Of a stretch of 64,000 nucleotides of DNA, positions 28,294 to 38,332 are shown piece by piece. The number at the start of each line of letters is the position of its first letter. The first letter of the stretch is position 1. This DNA is from Actinomycetospora chiangmaiensis DSM 45062 (lineage in GTDB: Bacteria > Actinomycetota > Actinomycetes > Mycobacteriales > Pseudonocardiaceae): positions 124,195-188,194 of the forward strand of contig NZ_KB903240.1 in the NCBI RefSeq assembly GCF_000379625.1, given 5' to 3'. Under the pieces are notes generated by a model. That model searched no databases and was not told the DNA's origin. It saw only the letters and a list, made by a program, of their open reading frames with translations. The position numbers were made by a program, and so were the translations under genes.

Positions 28294-29052
28294 CTACAGG
28301 GCCGCGACCTCGACGGTGGTGGCGTCACGGGTCACGAGGAGGTGCAGGTCGTCGACCGCGGTCCAGTCCTGCTCGTCGAGCGGCTCGGAGGCCACGGTCA
28401 CGCCGTCGGCATCGGAGCGCCAGGACAGGGCGTGGTCCACCGCGGTGGCGACCAGCGTCGGTGCCCCGCTCACGGACGGCGTCAGGAGCATCAGGTTGAG
28501 CCGGGAGCCGGGGGCCGCGGCGAGCGTGCGGGTGACGACGTCGGCGACGGCGTCGGCCGGGTCCTTGCCGGCGTCGAGCCGACGCTTGACCAGGGCCCAG
28601 AGCACCGCCGAGTCGGTCGGTGCCTCGAGGGTCATCAGCGTCTCGGTGTCGAGCTCGGCGGCGAGGTCGCGCAGCGAGCCGGGCCAGCCGCGGACGACGC
28701 CGTTGTGGCTGAAGATGCGGGTCCCGTCGCGGAACGGGGCGCAGGCGCCGGTGGACACCGGCATGCCGACGGTCGCCGAGCGCACCGCCGCGACGAAGGC
28801 CGTCGAGGACACGGCCCCGGCGAGGTCGAGGAACGAGGCGTCGGTCCACATGGGGACCGGCTGGCGGTAGGAGTGCGCGGTGTCGGGCCGGTCGGAGTAC
28901 CAGCCGACCCCGAAGCCGTCGGCGTTCACCGTGCCGCCGCCGCGCATGTCCGCGGGGGCATAGGACTGCACGAGCAGCGAGTGCGAGGGCTCGGTCACCC
29001 GCGAGGCGAGGGTGACCGGCCGCGGGCCCACGTGGCCCAGATGTCGGCACAT
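28294..29052 (-). CDS. egtC: Gamma-glutamyl hercynylcysteine S-oxide hydrolase
   Basis: Removes glutamate from gamma-glutamyl-hercynylcysteine sulfoxide. 252 residues, a class II glutamine amidotransferase fold with the N-terminal catalytic Cys exposed after Met removal (MCRHLGHVGP), GFGVGWYSD, and FSHNGVVRGWPGSL. ATG 29052 is five bases after the egtB stop. It is the third gene of the egtA-B-C-D order found in mycobacteria and streptomycetes. Confidence 0.94.
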   Translation of the reverse strand: MCRHLGHVGPRPVTLASRVTEPSHSLLVQSYAPADMRGGGTVNADGFGVGWYSDRPDTAHSYRQPVPMWTDASFLDLAGAVSSTAFVAAVRSATVGMPVSTGACAPFRDGTRIFSHNGVVRGWPGSLRDLAAELDTETLMTLEAPTDSAVLWALVKRRLDAGKDPADAVADVVTRTLAAAPGSRLNLMLLTPSVSGAPTLVATAVDHALSWRSDADGVTVASEPLDEQDWTAVDDLHLLVTRDATTVEVAAL

Positions 29053-29057
29053 CGCGC

Positions 29058-30392
29058 TCAGGCGTCCCGGGCGAGGCGGAAGCCCGAGAAGATCTGGCGG
29101 CGGATCGGCAGGTCCCAGTTGCGGAACGTGGAGCGGGCGTTGATCGAGCCGACGCCGAAGGACGAGCCGCGCAGCATCCGGAAGTCCCCGCCGAAGAACA
29201 CCTCGGAGTACTCCTTGTACGGGAACGGGGCGAACCCCGGGTACCCCTCGAACCCGGAGTCCAGCCACTCCCAGACGTCGCCGATCAACTGGTGCACCCC
29301 GAGCGGCGAGGCACCCTGCGGGTAGGCCCCCACCGGGGCGGGCTGCAGGTGGCGCTGGTCGAGGTTGGCGCGCTCGGGCGTCGGGTCCTCGTCGCCCCAC
29401 GGGAACCGCCGGGTCTTCCCCGTCGCCGGGTCGAACCGGGCGGCGTACTCCCACTCGACCTCGGTCGGCAGCCGCTTCCCGGCCCACCGCGCATAGGCGT
29501 CGGCCTCGTGGAAGCAGACGTGCAGCACCGGCTGGTCGGCCACGTCGGCGATCGCCTGCCGCTGCCCGAAGCTCGTCCGGTGCCAGGCACCGTCGACCGT
29601 CTCCCACGTCATCGGGGCGGACCAGCCCTCGGCGGTGATCTGCTCCCAGCCGGCGTCGGACCACAGCTCGCGGCGGGTGTAGCCGCCGTCGTCGACGAAC
29701 CGCGCGTACTCGCCGTTGGTCACCGGCACGGCGCCGAGGAAGAACGGCTCGACGTCCACCGCGTGCGCGGGCCGCTCGTTGTCGAGGGCGTAGACGTCGG
29801 CGCCGGTCGCGTCGACCCCCATGGTGAAGCGGCCGCCGGGGTGGAACACGTCGGTGCCGACGAGCTCGTCGGCCCGGTCGGAGGCGGGCGGCGGCGGGGC
29901 GTGCAGCGCCGCCGGACCGACCCGCAGCTGGTGGGTGGCCAGCATCGTCTCGACGTGCTGCTGCTCGTGCTGGGCGATCATCCCGTAGACGAAGCCGTCC
30001 TCGAGCAGGGGGCGCCCGTCGGGTCCGGCGGCGTCGAGGATCTCGAGCGTCCGCTCCCGCACCGTCTGCCCGTAGGCACGGGCCTCGACGGGGTCGAGCA
30101 GCGGCAGCTGCGGGCGACCGGCCCGGGGGTTGGTGAACGCGTCGTAGAGGTGGTCGATGTCCTCCCGGACCCCGGGGGTGACGGTGTCCCCCGGGGTCGC
30201 GCGGCGGACCAGCCAGAAGTCCTCCATGTTCGCGATGTGCGCGACGTCCCAGTGCAGCGGGGACATCAGCGGCGAGTGCTGCCGGGTCAGCTCGACGTCG
30301 TCGACGGCGTCGGTCAGCGCCTGCGTGCGGCGCCGGGCGGTGGCGAGCTCGTCGGCGAGGCGGGTGCGCAGGGTCTCGGGGTAGCGGGTCAT
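29058..30392 (-). CDS. egtB: Hercynine oxygenase
   Basis: Non-heme iron enzyme that joins hercynine to gamma-glutamylcysteine as a sulfoxide. 444 residues: an N-terminal DinB-like helical domain with iron ligands (His in SPLHWDVAHI and the HxxxH of HEQQHVE), and a C-terminal formylglycine-enzyme-like domain (GDVWEWLDSGFEGYPGF, GGDFRMLRGSSF, STFRNWDLPIRRQIFSGF). These match the EgtB type that uses gamma-glutamylcysteine. The ATG overlaps the egtA stop by four bases. Confidence 0.95.
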   Translation of the reverse strand: MTRYPETLRTRLADELATARRRTQALTDAVDDVELTRQHSPLMSPLHWDVAHIANMEDFWLVRRATPGDTVTPGVREDIDHLYDAFTNPRAGRPQLPLLDPVEARAYGQTVRERTLEILDAAGPDGRPLLEDGFVYGMIAQHEQQHVETMLATHQLRVGPAALHAPPPPASDRADELVGTDVFHPGGRFTMGVDATGADVYALDNERPAHAVDVEPFFLGAVPVTNGEYARFVDDGGYTRRELWSDAGWEQITAEGWSAPMTWETVDGAWHRTSFGQRQAIADVADQPVLHVCFHEADAYARWAGKRLPTEVEWEYAARFDPATGKTRRFPWGDEDPTPERANLDQRHLQPAPVGAYPQGASPLGVHQLIGDVWEWLDSGFEGYPGFAPFPYKEYSEVFFGGDFRMLRGSSFGVGSINARSTFRNWDLPIRRQIFSGFRLARDA

Positions 30393-31765
30393 GCGGGATC
30401 GCCTCCGGGGAGGGCCGATTCGTCCGGGTCACGCGGGTACGGGTAGGGGTTCTCGACGGCGGGTCCGAGCTCGCCCTCGCCGGGCTCGACGGTCGGGTCG
30501 TCGGCCGGGCAGCGGCCACGCAGCGTCCGGCGCTCGGCCACGTCGGCGACGAGGGCGGCCAGCCCGGCGTCGGTCTCCCCCAGGCTCGCGACCGCGAGCT
30601 CGACGAGGCGGGCGGCGGCGCGGCGCAGCGCGTCGTCCTCCAGCCCGTGCCGGGCCGCGGCGACCCACCGGCGCGTGACCGGGGCGACGGCCTCGCGGGC
30701 GCGGTCGAGGGTGGTCGGGTCGGCGAGCAGGCCCGTCATGAGGGCCAGCGGGACCGCCCACTCCTCGCCCGGCTGCTGGTCGACGTAGCGGACCTCGACG
30801 TGTCCGTGCGGCCGGACCGGCGGGAACAGCGTCGTCAGGTGGTAGTCCAGGTCGTCCCACGTGGGGGCGACGTCGAGGCCACCGCGACCGTCGATCCAGT
30901 CACCGAAGGTGACCGCCGGCGGCGCGTTCCAGTGCCCGTGGCGGCGGACGCACAGCAGCTGCGTGGCGAGGGCGCGCTCGGCCCACTCGACGGCCGGGTC
31001 GTCCCCGAGGTCCGTCGGCGGCCGCGTGCGGTCGGGGTCGAGCGAGAGCCACGCCGCCATCCGCGAGGACTTCCACCCGGTCCGCCGGCCGTGCGCGGCG
31101 GGCGAGTTGGCGAACATCCCGACGAGCGTGGGGCCGATCTCGTGCAGCAGCTGCCAGCGGGCGGCGACCTGCGCCCCCTCGCCGGCGTCCAGGCAGAGCT
31201 GGACGGCCGCGGTGGAGCACATCATCGTCCGCCCGTGCGGGCCGACGCGGTCGAACGCCGCCTCCATCGCCGCGTAGCGCGGCACGCGGAGGATCCGGCG
31301 CGGGGGCCGCAGCGGGTCGGCCGCGCGGTCGACGAGGGTGAGGCCCTCGGTGGCGAGGCGCTCGCGGATGGCGGCGGCGTCCGTCCGGACCGCTGCGACC
31401 AGCGCCGACAGGGAGTCCAGGGGCGGGGTGGCGATCTCGACCTGTCCACCCGGCTCGACGGTGACGGTGCTCCCGGCGGGGAGCGGTTCCGGAGCCCGGG
31501 GGGCCAGGGGCGCGGGGGGCGCGCCGGTGACGGTGGGGACGGAGGTGCGCAGCGTGCTCGGCGCGTGGGGTCCGAGGACCCGGAGCAGCTGGGCGGGATC
31601 GATCTCGTCGGCGGGGCGCCACGCGGAGCGGATCAGCCACTCCAGTTCGGCGCCCAGCAGTCGCGGTGGCCCGTGCTTGAAGCACACGGACGCGACGTAG
31701 GCGGCGGCAGCGGCACGGTCGGGAACCGGTGCAGCCGGGTCCAGCTCGATCGCGGGGGCGGCCAT
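30389..31765 (-). CDS. egtA: Glutamate--cysteine ligase (ergothioneine type)
   Basis: Makes gamma-glutamylcysteine for EgtB. 458 residues, GCS2-like ATP-grasp-related ligase: LGAELEWLIRSAW near residue 40, GGQVEIATPPLDSL, MMCSTAAVQLCLDAG, HVEVRYVDQQPGEEW. ATG 31765 is preferred; GAGGGGAG lies about 12 bases upstream, and the longer reading has no ribosome site. It is the first gene of the cluster. Its probable -10 (TAGCGT) is at 31842-31847. Confidence 0.92.
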   Translation of the reverse strand: MAAPAIELDPAAPVPDRAAAAAYVASVCFKHGPPRLLGAELEWLIRSAWRPADEIDPAQLLRVLGPHAPSTLRTSVPTVTGAPPAPLAPRAPEPLPAGSTVTVEPGGQVEIATPPLDSLSALVAAVRTDAAAIRERLATEGLTLVDRAADPLRPPRRILRVPRYAAMEAAFDRVGPHGRTMMCSTAAVQLCLDAGEGAQVAARWQLLHEIGPTLVGMFANSPAAHGRRTGWKSSRMAAWLSLDPDRTRPPTDLGDDPAVEWAERALATQLLCVRRHGHWNAPPAVTFGDWIDGRGGLDVAPTWDDLDYHLTTLFPPVRPHGHVEVRYVDQQPGEEWAVPLALMTGLLADPTTLDRAREAVAPVTRRWVAAARHGLEDDALRRAAARLVELAVASLGETDAGLAALVADVAERRTLRGRCPADDPTVEPGEGELGPAVENPYPYPRDPDESALPGGDPA

Positions 31766-31841
31766 CGGGGTCTCACTCTCCCCTCGGTGCACGTGGGTCG
31801 GTCACCTCGTGCCCCACGCGTCCCGTGAGGCACGGCGAACG

Positions 31842-31847
31842 ACGCTA
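31842..31847 (-). promoter_or_regulatory. Candidate -10 element of the egt operon
   Basis: TAGCGT on the minus strand, about 77 bases upstream of the egtA ATG. It fits the actinobacterial TAnnnT -10 form. No clear -35 is seen. Confidence 0.35.
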
Positions 31848-31928
31848 CACGCGGGCACCGGCCGGTGCAGGGGTTCGCTCGCCGGTGTCCGGCGTATCAC
31901 GCACCCCCGACAACGTCACCCTCGGTGA

Positions 31929-33797
31929 TCAGGCGGCGCCGGCGAACTGCGTGTGGTGGAGGTCCGCGTAGCGCCCCGCGCGCGCCAGCAGGACGTCGTG
32001 CGAGCCCTGCTCGACGACCCGGCCGTCCTCGACGACGGCGATCGTGTCGGCGCTGCGGATGGTCGAGAGCCGGTGCGCGATGACGATGGCGGTGCGTCCG
32101 ACCAGCGCCTCCGTCAGCGCCTCCTGCACCGCCACCTCCGACTCGGAGTCCAGGTGCGCGGTCGCCTCGTCGAGGATGACCACACGCGGCGCCGCGAGGA
32201 GCAGGCGCGCGATGGTGAGCCGCTGGCGCTCCCCGCCGGACAGTCGGTAGCCGCGCTCGCCGACCACGGTCTGCAACCCGTCGGGCAGGTCGGCCAGCAG
32301 TGCACCGAGCCGGGCGCGGTGCAGCGCCGTGACGAGTTCGGCGTCCGTGGCCTCCGGCTTCGCGTAGCGGAGGTTCCCCGCGATGGAGTCGTGGAAGAGG
32401 TGGCCGTCCTGGGTGACGACGCCGATCGCCCCGCGCAGGTCGGCGAAGCTCGCGTCGCGGATGTCGGTCCACGCCCCGGGGCGGCCCACCTCGACCGCCC
32501 CCGAGTCCACGTCGTAGAGCCGTGGCACCAGCGAGGCGATCGTGGACTTGCCCGCCCCGGAGGGCCCGACGAGCGCCAGCATCTGTCCCGGCGCCACCTC
32601 GAGGTCGACACCGTGGAGCACCTCGTGGTTCTCGGTGTGCTCCAGCGTCGCGACCTCCTCCAGGCTGGCGAGCGAGATCGTCGAGGCGTCGGGGTAGGTG
32701 AAGCGCACGTCGCGCAGGCGGACCCCGAGCGGCGTCGTGGGCAGCGGGGTCGGGTCCGGGCGCTCGGTGAGCGTCGGCTCGAGGTCGAGCACCTCGAACA
32801 CCCGCTCGAAGCTGACCAGCGCGCTCATGACGTCGACACGGGCGTTGGCGAGCTGGGTCAGCGGCCCGTAGAGGCGGGTGAGCAGCAGCGCGAGGCTGAC
32901 GACGGTGCCGGCCTCGATCCGCCCGGTGAAGGCGAGCCAGCCGCCGACGCCGTAGACCATGGCCTGGGCCAGCGCGCTCACGAGGGTCAGGCTCGTCATG
33001 AAGACGCGGTTGGCCATCGCGGTGCGCACGCCGATGTTCCGGACCCGGTCGGCCCGGTCCCCGAACTCCGCGGCCTCGGCCGTCGGCCGCCCGAAGAGCT
33101 TGACCAGCGTGGCGCCGCCCGCGGAGAACCGCTCGGTCATCTGCCCGGTCATCGCGGCGTTGAGGTCGGCCGACTCGCGCTGCAGCGCGGCGATCGTCCG
33201 GCCCATCCGACGGGCGGGGAGGATGAAGATGGGGAGCAGGACGAGCGCGAGCAGCGTGATCTGCCAGGCCAACGTGATCATCACGGCGATCGTCAGCACC
33301 AGCTGGATCACGTTCGTGACCAGGCCGGACAGGGTCGAGGTGAAGGCCCGCTGCGCCCCGATGACGTCGTTGTTGAGGCGGCTCACCAGCGACCCGGTGC
33401 GGGTGCGGGTGAAGAAGGCGGCCGGCATCCCCTGCACATGCCCGAACACGGCGCGGCGCAGGTCGTAGATCAGGCCCTCGCCGATACGGGAACTCATCCA
33501 GCGCTCGGCCAGCCCGAGCAGGGCGTCGGCGACCGCGAGCCCGGCGATGGCCCCCGCGATCCAGATGACCGTGGAGAGCCCGGTGCGGTTGACGATCGCG
33601 TCCACCACGCGGCCGGCCAGCACCGGCACCCCGACCGCGATCACGGCCGAGACCGTGGTCAGCGCGAGGAACGCGTACAGCATCCGGTGGTGCCCCGCGG
33701 CGAAGCGCCAGATGCGCAGCAGGGTGCCCTTCGGCACCGATCGCGGCAGCTTCTCGCTCCGCGACATCGACATCATCAACATCCAGGCGTTCTCCAC
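31929..33797 (-). CDS. ABC exporter, fused membrane and ATPase domains
   Basis: 622-residue type IV (multidrug-type) half transporter. Six membrane helices lie within about 35-325, then an ATPase domain: Walker A GPSGAGKST, signature LSGGERQRL, Walker B RVVILDEAT, H-loop IAHRLST. About 16 extra residues (SLASLEEVATLEHTEN) sit before the Walker A strand. GTG 33797 has GGGGAG upstream. As a half transporter it would work as a homodimer. A MerR/SoxR-like promoter precedes it, pointing to induction by a drug or redox-active compound; the substrate is not known. Confidence 0.87.
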   Translation of the reverse strand: MENAWMLMMSMSRSEKLPRSVPKGTLLRIWRFAAGHHRMLYAFLALTTVSAVIAVGVPVLAGRVVDAIVNRTGLSTVIWIAGAIAGLAVADALLGLAERWMSSRIGEGLIYDLRRAVFGHVQGMPAAFFTRTRTGSLVSRLNNDVIGAQRAFTSTLSGLVTNVIQLVLTIAVMITLAWQITLLALVLLPIFILPARRMGRTIAALQRESADLNAAMTGQMTERFSAGGATLVKLFGRPTAEAAEFGDRADRVRNIGVRTAMANRVFMTSLTLVSALAQAMVYGVGGWLAFTGRIEAGTVVSLALLLTRLYGPLTQLANARVDVMSALVSFERVFEVLDLEPTLTERPDPTPLPTTPLGVRLRDVRFTYPDASTISLASLEEVATLEHTENHEVLHGVDLEVAPGQMLALVGPSGAGKSTIASLVPRLYDVDSGAVEVGRPGAWTDIRDASFADLRGAIGVVTQDGHLFHDSIAGNLRYAKPEATDAELVTALHRARLGALLADLPDGLQTVVGERGYRLSGGERQRLTIARLLLAAPRVVILDEATAHLDSESEVAVQEALTEALVGRTAIVIAHRLSTIRSADTIAVVEDGRVVEQGSHDVLLARAGRYADLHHTQFAGAA

Positions 33798-33831
33798 GCC
33801 GTTCTCCCCACCTCGCTCGGACCTGGCTCCG

Positions 33832-33862
33832 AGCGTGCGACCTCGAGGAAGGTCGAGGTCAA
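33832..33862 (-). promoter_or_regulatory. MerR/SoxR-type promoter-operator
   Basis: On the minus strand: -35 TTGACC (33857-33862), a perfect 8 bp inverted repeat GACCTCGA...TCGAGGTC (33839-33860) filling the spacer, and a -10-like CACGCT (33832-33837) at a long 19 bp spacing. This layout is typical of promoters activated by MerR family proteins such as SoxR. Another 8 bp inverted repeat (33814-33821/33828-33835) follows. No MerR gene is in the window. Confidence 0.6.
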
Positions 33863-34036
33863 GCGGACGTCCGGTCGGCCGCGGCGGGTGGTGGTCCGCC
33901 GGTCCGGCTCCCGATTATCCGCCGGGGGGCGTGACGATGCGCGAGCACCACGCGGTGTTCGCTGAGAGCGGTATGCGCCGCGGACCCGACCCGCCCGCTG
34001 CTGGACGGACCCGGGAGAACCCGCGACGACTCGTCG

Positions 34037-34249
34037 TCAGGACGTCTTCTTGGTGCGGGTCGCGCCGCCGCGACCCCGCAGGGTGACCCCGGACTCGGAG
34101 AGCACCCGGTGCACGAAGCCGTAGGACCGGCCCGTGGACTCGGCGAGCGAGCGGATGCTCGCCCCCTTCTCGTACTTCTTCTTGAGGTCGGTCGCGAGCT
34201 TGTCCCGCTGGTCACCCGTGATGCGGGCGCCCTTCTTCAGGTCGGCCAT
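34037..34249 (-). CDS. Small helix-turn-helix DNA-binding protein
   Basis: 70 residues, very basic: MADLKKGARITGDQRDKLA, then KKKYEKGASIRSLAESTG with the HTH, RSYGFVHRVLSESGVTLRG, and an Arg/Lys tail. It matches the Rv1473A-type protein next to the ABC-F gene in M. tuberculosis. ATG 34249 is chosen by family N-terminus, with GAGAGGGG about 10 bases upstream; an ATG two codons earlier is also possible. The resolvase-like HTH suggests binding of a short DNA site. Targets are unknown. Confidence 0.83.
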   Translation of the reverse strand: MADLKKGARITGDQRDKLATDLKKKYEKGASIRSLAESTGRSYGFVHRVLSESGVTLRGRGGATRTKKTS

Positions 34250-34443
34250 GTTCATCCACCCCTCTCCCGGACGGTGCCCGGTCGACCCATGATGATCGCC
34301 GGAGGCGGTGTGCGCCACGGCACAATCCACATGATCGGTGAGCGGTTGGGCCGATCGGAGCGAGATCACCTCCGGGCGGACCAACGAGCATCGTCGCTGC
34401 TCAGCAAGGCTGTTCGACGATCAACTGCCTCGCGGGGCCGTGA

Positions 34444-36066
<1,623 letters not shown>

Positions 36067-36181
36067 AGGGGTCCAGTGTAGGCGAGGCGTTGCGCCCGAT
36101 CCGGCCGCCCGTGAGGTTCCGGCGCCGCGAGTGACGACCACGACAGCCCGACGCACGTAGGGCTGCTTCACACCGACCCCG

Positions 36182-36187
36182 GATAAT
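36182..36187 (+). promoter_or_regulatory. -10 element GATAAT for a leaderless start
   Basis: GATAAT ends 7 bases before ATG 36195. With no ribosome site present this fits a leaderless transcript. Confidence 0.5.
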
Positions 36188-36194
36188 GGCGGGT

Positions 36195-36578
36195 ATGGGC
36201 CTGTTCAGCTGGTTTCGCCGCACGGGGTCGTCCGGCCTCGGGGCCGACGGACGACGCCAGGTCCTCGACCGCGAGGGCGGCCCGGCCGACCTGGAGCACC
36301 TGCGCCTGTTCGCGGGGAGCCGCACCGGGGTGGAGTTCTTCGTCGAGCCGGAGACCACGGCGACCGACACGACCGTCGTCGCGGTGGCGAGGGACGGCGA
36401 GTGGACCCGCCGTCGGGTGGGGACGCCGCGTGCCGCGGAGCGGCTCGCCCGCAGGTGCAAGGTGCCGGTCTACGACGTCCAGGTGACCGGTTACCCGCAG
36501 GCCATGCGGGACTGGAACGCGCGGGCGAAGGCTGATCGCGAAAGACTCGCCGCGTGGGAGCGGGAGATCGGCGACTGA
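36195..36578 (+). CDS. Hypothetical protein
   Basis: 127 residues, not recognised. It begins MGLFSWFRRTGSSG (a short amphipathic start), then a conserved-looking core HLRLFAGSRTGVEFFVEPET and a C-terminal helical part YDVQVTGYPQAMRDWNARAK. No signal peptide or membrane helix. It may be a small cytosolic protein associated with the membrane face through its N-terminus, which is speculation. ATG 36195 is preferred over 36186 because of the -10 spacing. It overlaps the next gene by 25 bp, so the two are co-expressed. Confidence 0.62.
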   Translation: MGLFSWFRRTGSSGLGADGRRQVLDREGGPADLEHLRLFAGSRTGVEFFVEPETTATDTTVVAVARDGEWTRRRVGTPRAAERLARRCKVPVYDVQVTGYPQAMRDWNARAKADRERLAAWEREIGD

Positions 36579-37792
36579 GCGGACGCAGGACCGACGTCCT
36601 CGTCGCCGGAGGCGGCCCGGCGGGGTGGTCGGCGGCCCGGGCGTGCGCGCGCCGAGGGCTCGCCGTCACCCTCGTCGACCCGCACCCCGGGCGGCGGTGG
36701 CGCCACACCTACGGCGCGTGGGCCGACGAGGTGCCGCTGACCGGGCCGGACGCGCTCCCCGGCGACGTGGTCGCCACCTCCGGCCCCGGCTTCGCCATCG
36801 CCCGGCAGGAGCACACGCTCGCCGGGAGCTACGCCGTCCTCGACACCGGCGCCCTCCAGGAGGCCCTGTGCCACCCGGACGTCGAGGTGCACCGGGACCG
36901 CGTCGTGGCCGTGTCCGACGGCGCGGCCGTGCTCGACGGCGGCGGGCGCCTCGCCGCCCCGCTGGTCCTCGACGCCACCGGCGCGGCGCAGGTCCTCTCC
37001 CGTTCCCGACGACGGGTCTCCCCTCCCGCCGAGCAGACCGCGGTCGGGGTGGTGGTCCCGGCGTCGGTCGCGGCGCGGGTGACTGGCGGGCGGCTCGTCT
37101 TCATGGACTGGCGTCCGCTGCACGGCCACCCCGGGTGGCCGACCTTCCTCTACGCCATCCCCCTCGGCGGCGACGACTGGCTGCTCGAGGAGACCTCGCT
37201 CGCCCGCCGGCCGGGGCTGCCCCTGCCCGAGCTCACCGAGCGACTGCGACGGCGGCTGCTCGCCTGCGGGCTCACCGCGGACGAGATCCCGCTCGACGAC
37301 CGCACCCGGGTCGAGCACGTCCGTTTCGCGGTGGACACCCCGACGCACCGCTCCCCCGCCGGCGTCGTCCCGCTGGGCGCCGCGGCGTCGCTGGTGCACC
37401 CCGCCACCGGCTACTCCCTGACGCACTCGCTGGCGATCGCCACTCGACTGGCGGACGCACTGGCCACTCGACGAGACCATGCAGACCGGGTCGACGCGGC
37501 CGGTCGAGCGGTGCGGCCCGCCGCCGGGCACGTCGTCCACGCCATGCGCCGACGGGGCCTCGACGTGCTGCTGCGGATGCCCCCGGCCGACGTCCCAGAG
37601 TTCTTCGAGCGGTTCTTCAGCCTCCCGGCCGCGGCGCAGCGCGGCTACCTCGGCGCGCACGACGACGTCGCCGCGTCGATGCGGGCGATGCTCTCGGTGT
37701 TCGTCCACCTCTCGCCGCGCCTGCGGCGTCACCTGATCGCCGGATCACTTCTGGGTGCCGGACGCGGTCGATCGGGTGAGGACGGGTACTAG
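36554..37792 (+). CDS. Lycopene cyclase family flavoprotein
   Basis: 412 residues of the CrtY/CrtL lycopene cyclase family, which close the ends of linear carotenoids using bound FAD. Visible blocks: the dinucleotide site DVLVAGGGPAGWSAARACARR, WRHTYGAWADEVP, VFMDWRPLHGHPGWPTFLYA, LLEETSLARRPGLPLPEL (with the acidic pair expected at the active site) and GAAASLVHPATGYSLTHSLA. GTG 36554 lies inside the preceding gene. No crtE, crtB or crtI gene is nearby, so it either acts on a carotenoid made elsewhere or has another role. A copy of the 12 bp motif lies within (37005-37016). Confidence 0.8.
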   Translation: MGAGDRRLSGRRTDVLVAGGGPAGWSAARACARRGLAVTLVDPHPGRRWRHTYGAWADEVPLTGPDALPGDVVATSGPGFAIARQEHTLAGSYAVLDTGALQEALCHPDVEVHRDRVVAVSDGAAVLDGGGRLAAPLVLDATGAAQVLSRSRRRVSPPAEQTAVGVVVPASVAARVTGGRLVFMDWRPLHGHPGWPTFLYAIPLGGDDWLLEETSLARRPGLPLPELTERLRRRLLACGLTADEIPLDDRTRVEHVRFAVDTPTHRSPAGVVPLGAAASLVHPATGYSLTHSLAIATRLADALATRRDHADRVDAAGRAVRPAAGHVVHAMRRRGLDVLLRMPPADVPEFFERFFSLPAAAQRGYLGAHDDVAASMRAMLSVFVHLSPRLRRHLIAGSLLGAGRGRSGEDGY

Positions 37793-37885
37793 GCCGTCCG
37801 GACGGAGCATCGCGTTACCATCCGCCCTCCCCGCTCGTTCCGTGGACGGGCGGGATGGGACCGCCAGAAAACGGAGCACACCACC

Positions 37886-38332
37886 ATGGGCGCCTACCAG
37901 CTCGTCGCCGTCGGCACGGACGGGTCCGACTCCTCCTTCCGCGCGGTCGACCGCGCGGCCACCGTCGCGGCGGACGCCGGGGCCACCCTGCTGATCATCA
38001 GCGCGTACCACCCCGCCAAGAACACCGGGCAGGCCGAGCAGGCCCTCGGCGAGGACGCGGCCTACCACGTGGTCGGCTCGACCCCGGCCGAGGAGGCGCT
38101 GCGCACCGCCAAGGAGCGCGCGTCGGCCAAGGGCGTCGCCGACATCGAGACCGTGGCGAAGGAGGGCGACCCGATCGACATCGTCACCTCCGTCGTCAAC
38201 GACAAGAAGGCCGACCTGCTCGTCATCGGCAACCGCGGCCTGAACAGCCTCTCCGGGCGCCTGCTCGGCTCCGTGCCGCAGGGCATCTCCCGGAAGGCTC
38301 CGACCGACGTGCTCATCGTCCACACCACGTGA
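37886..38332 (+). CDS. Universal stress protein (UspA family)
   Basis: 148 residues, one Usp domain with the ATP-binding pattern G-x2-G-x9-G-S in GNRGLNSLSGRLLGSVPQ. The start MGAYQLVAVGTDGSDSS is typical, with the Asp that contacts adenine. GGAG lies 10 bases before the ATG. Its stop overlaps the start of the cyclase gene by four bases (GTGA), so the two are made together. An ATP-binding sensor joined to a nucleotide cyclase suggests a signalling pair, which is inference. Confidence 0.9.
   Translation: MGAYQLVAVGTDGSDSSFRAVDRAATVAADAGATLLIISAYHPAKNTGQAEQALGEDAAYHVVGSTPAEEALRTAKERASAKGVADIETVAKEGDPIDIVTSVVNDKKADLLVIGNRGLNSLSGRLLGSVPQGISRKAPTDVLIVHTT

Noticed and set aside
31855-31868. 14 bp palindrome GCACCGGCCGGTGC upstream of egtA
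   Set aside because: Pure GC palindromes of this size arise easily at this base composition; no second copy or regulator to support it.
34250-34443. WhiB7-type promoter ahead of the small HTH and ABC-F genes
   Set aside because: The ABC-F gene of M. tuberculosis belongs to the WhiB7 regulon as I recall, but no AT-rich block joined to a -35 is visible here or at 36067-36194.
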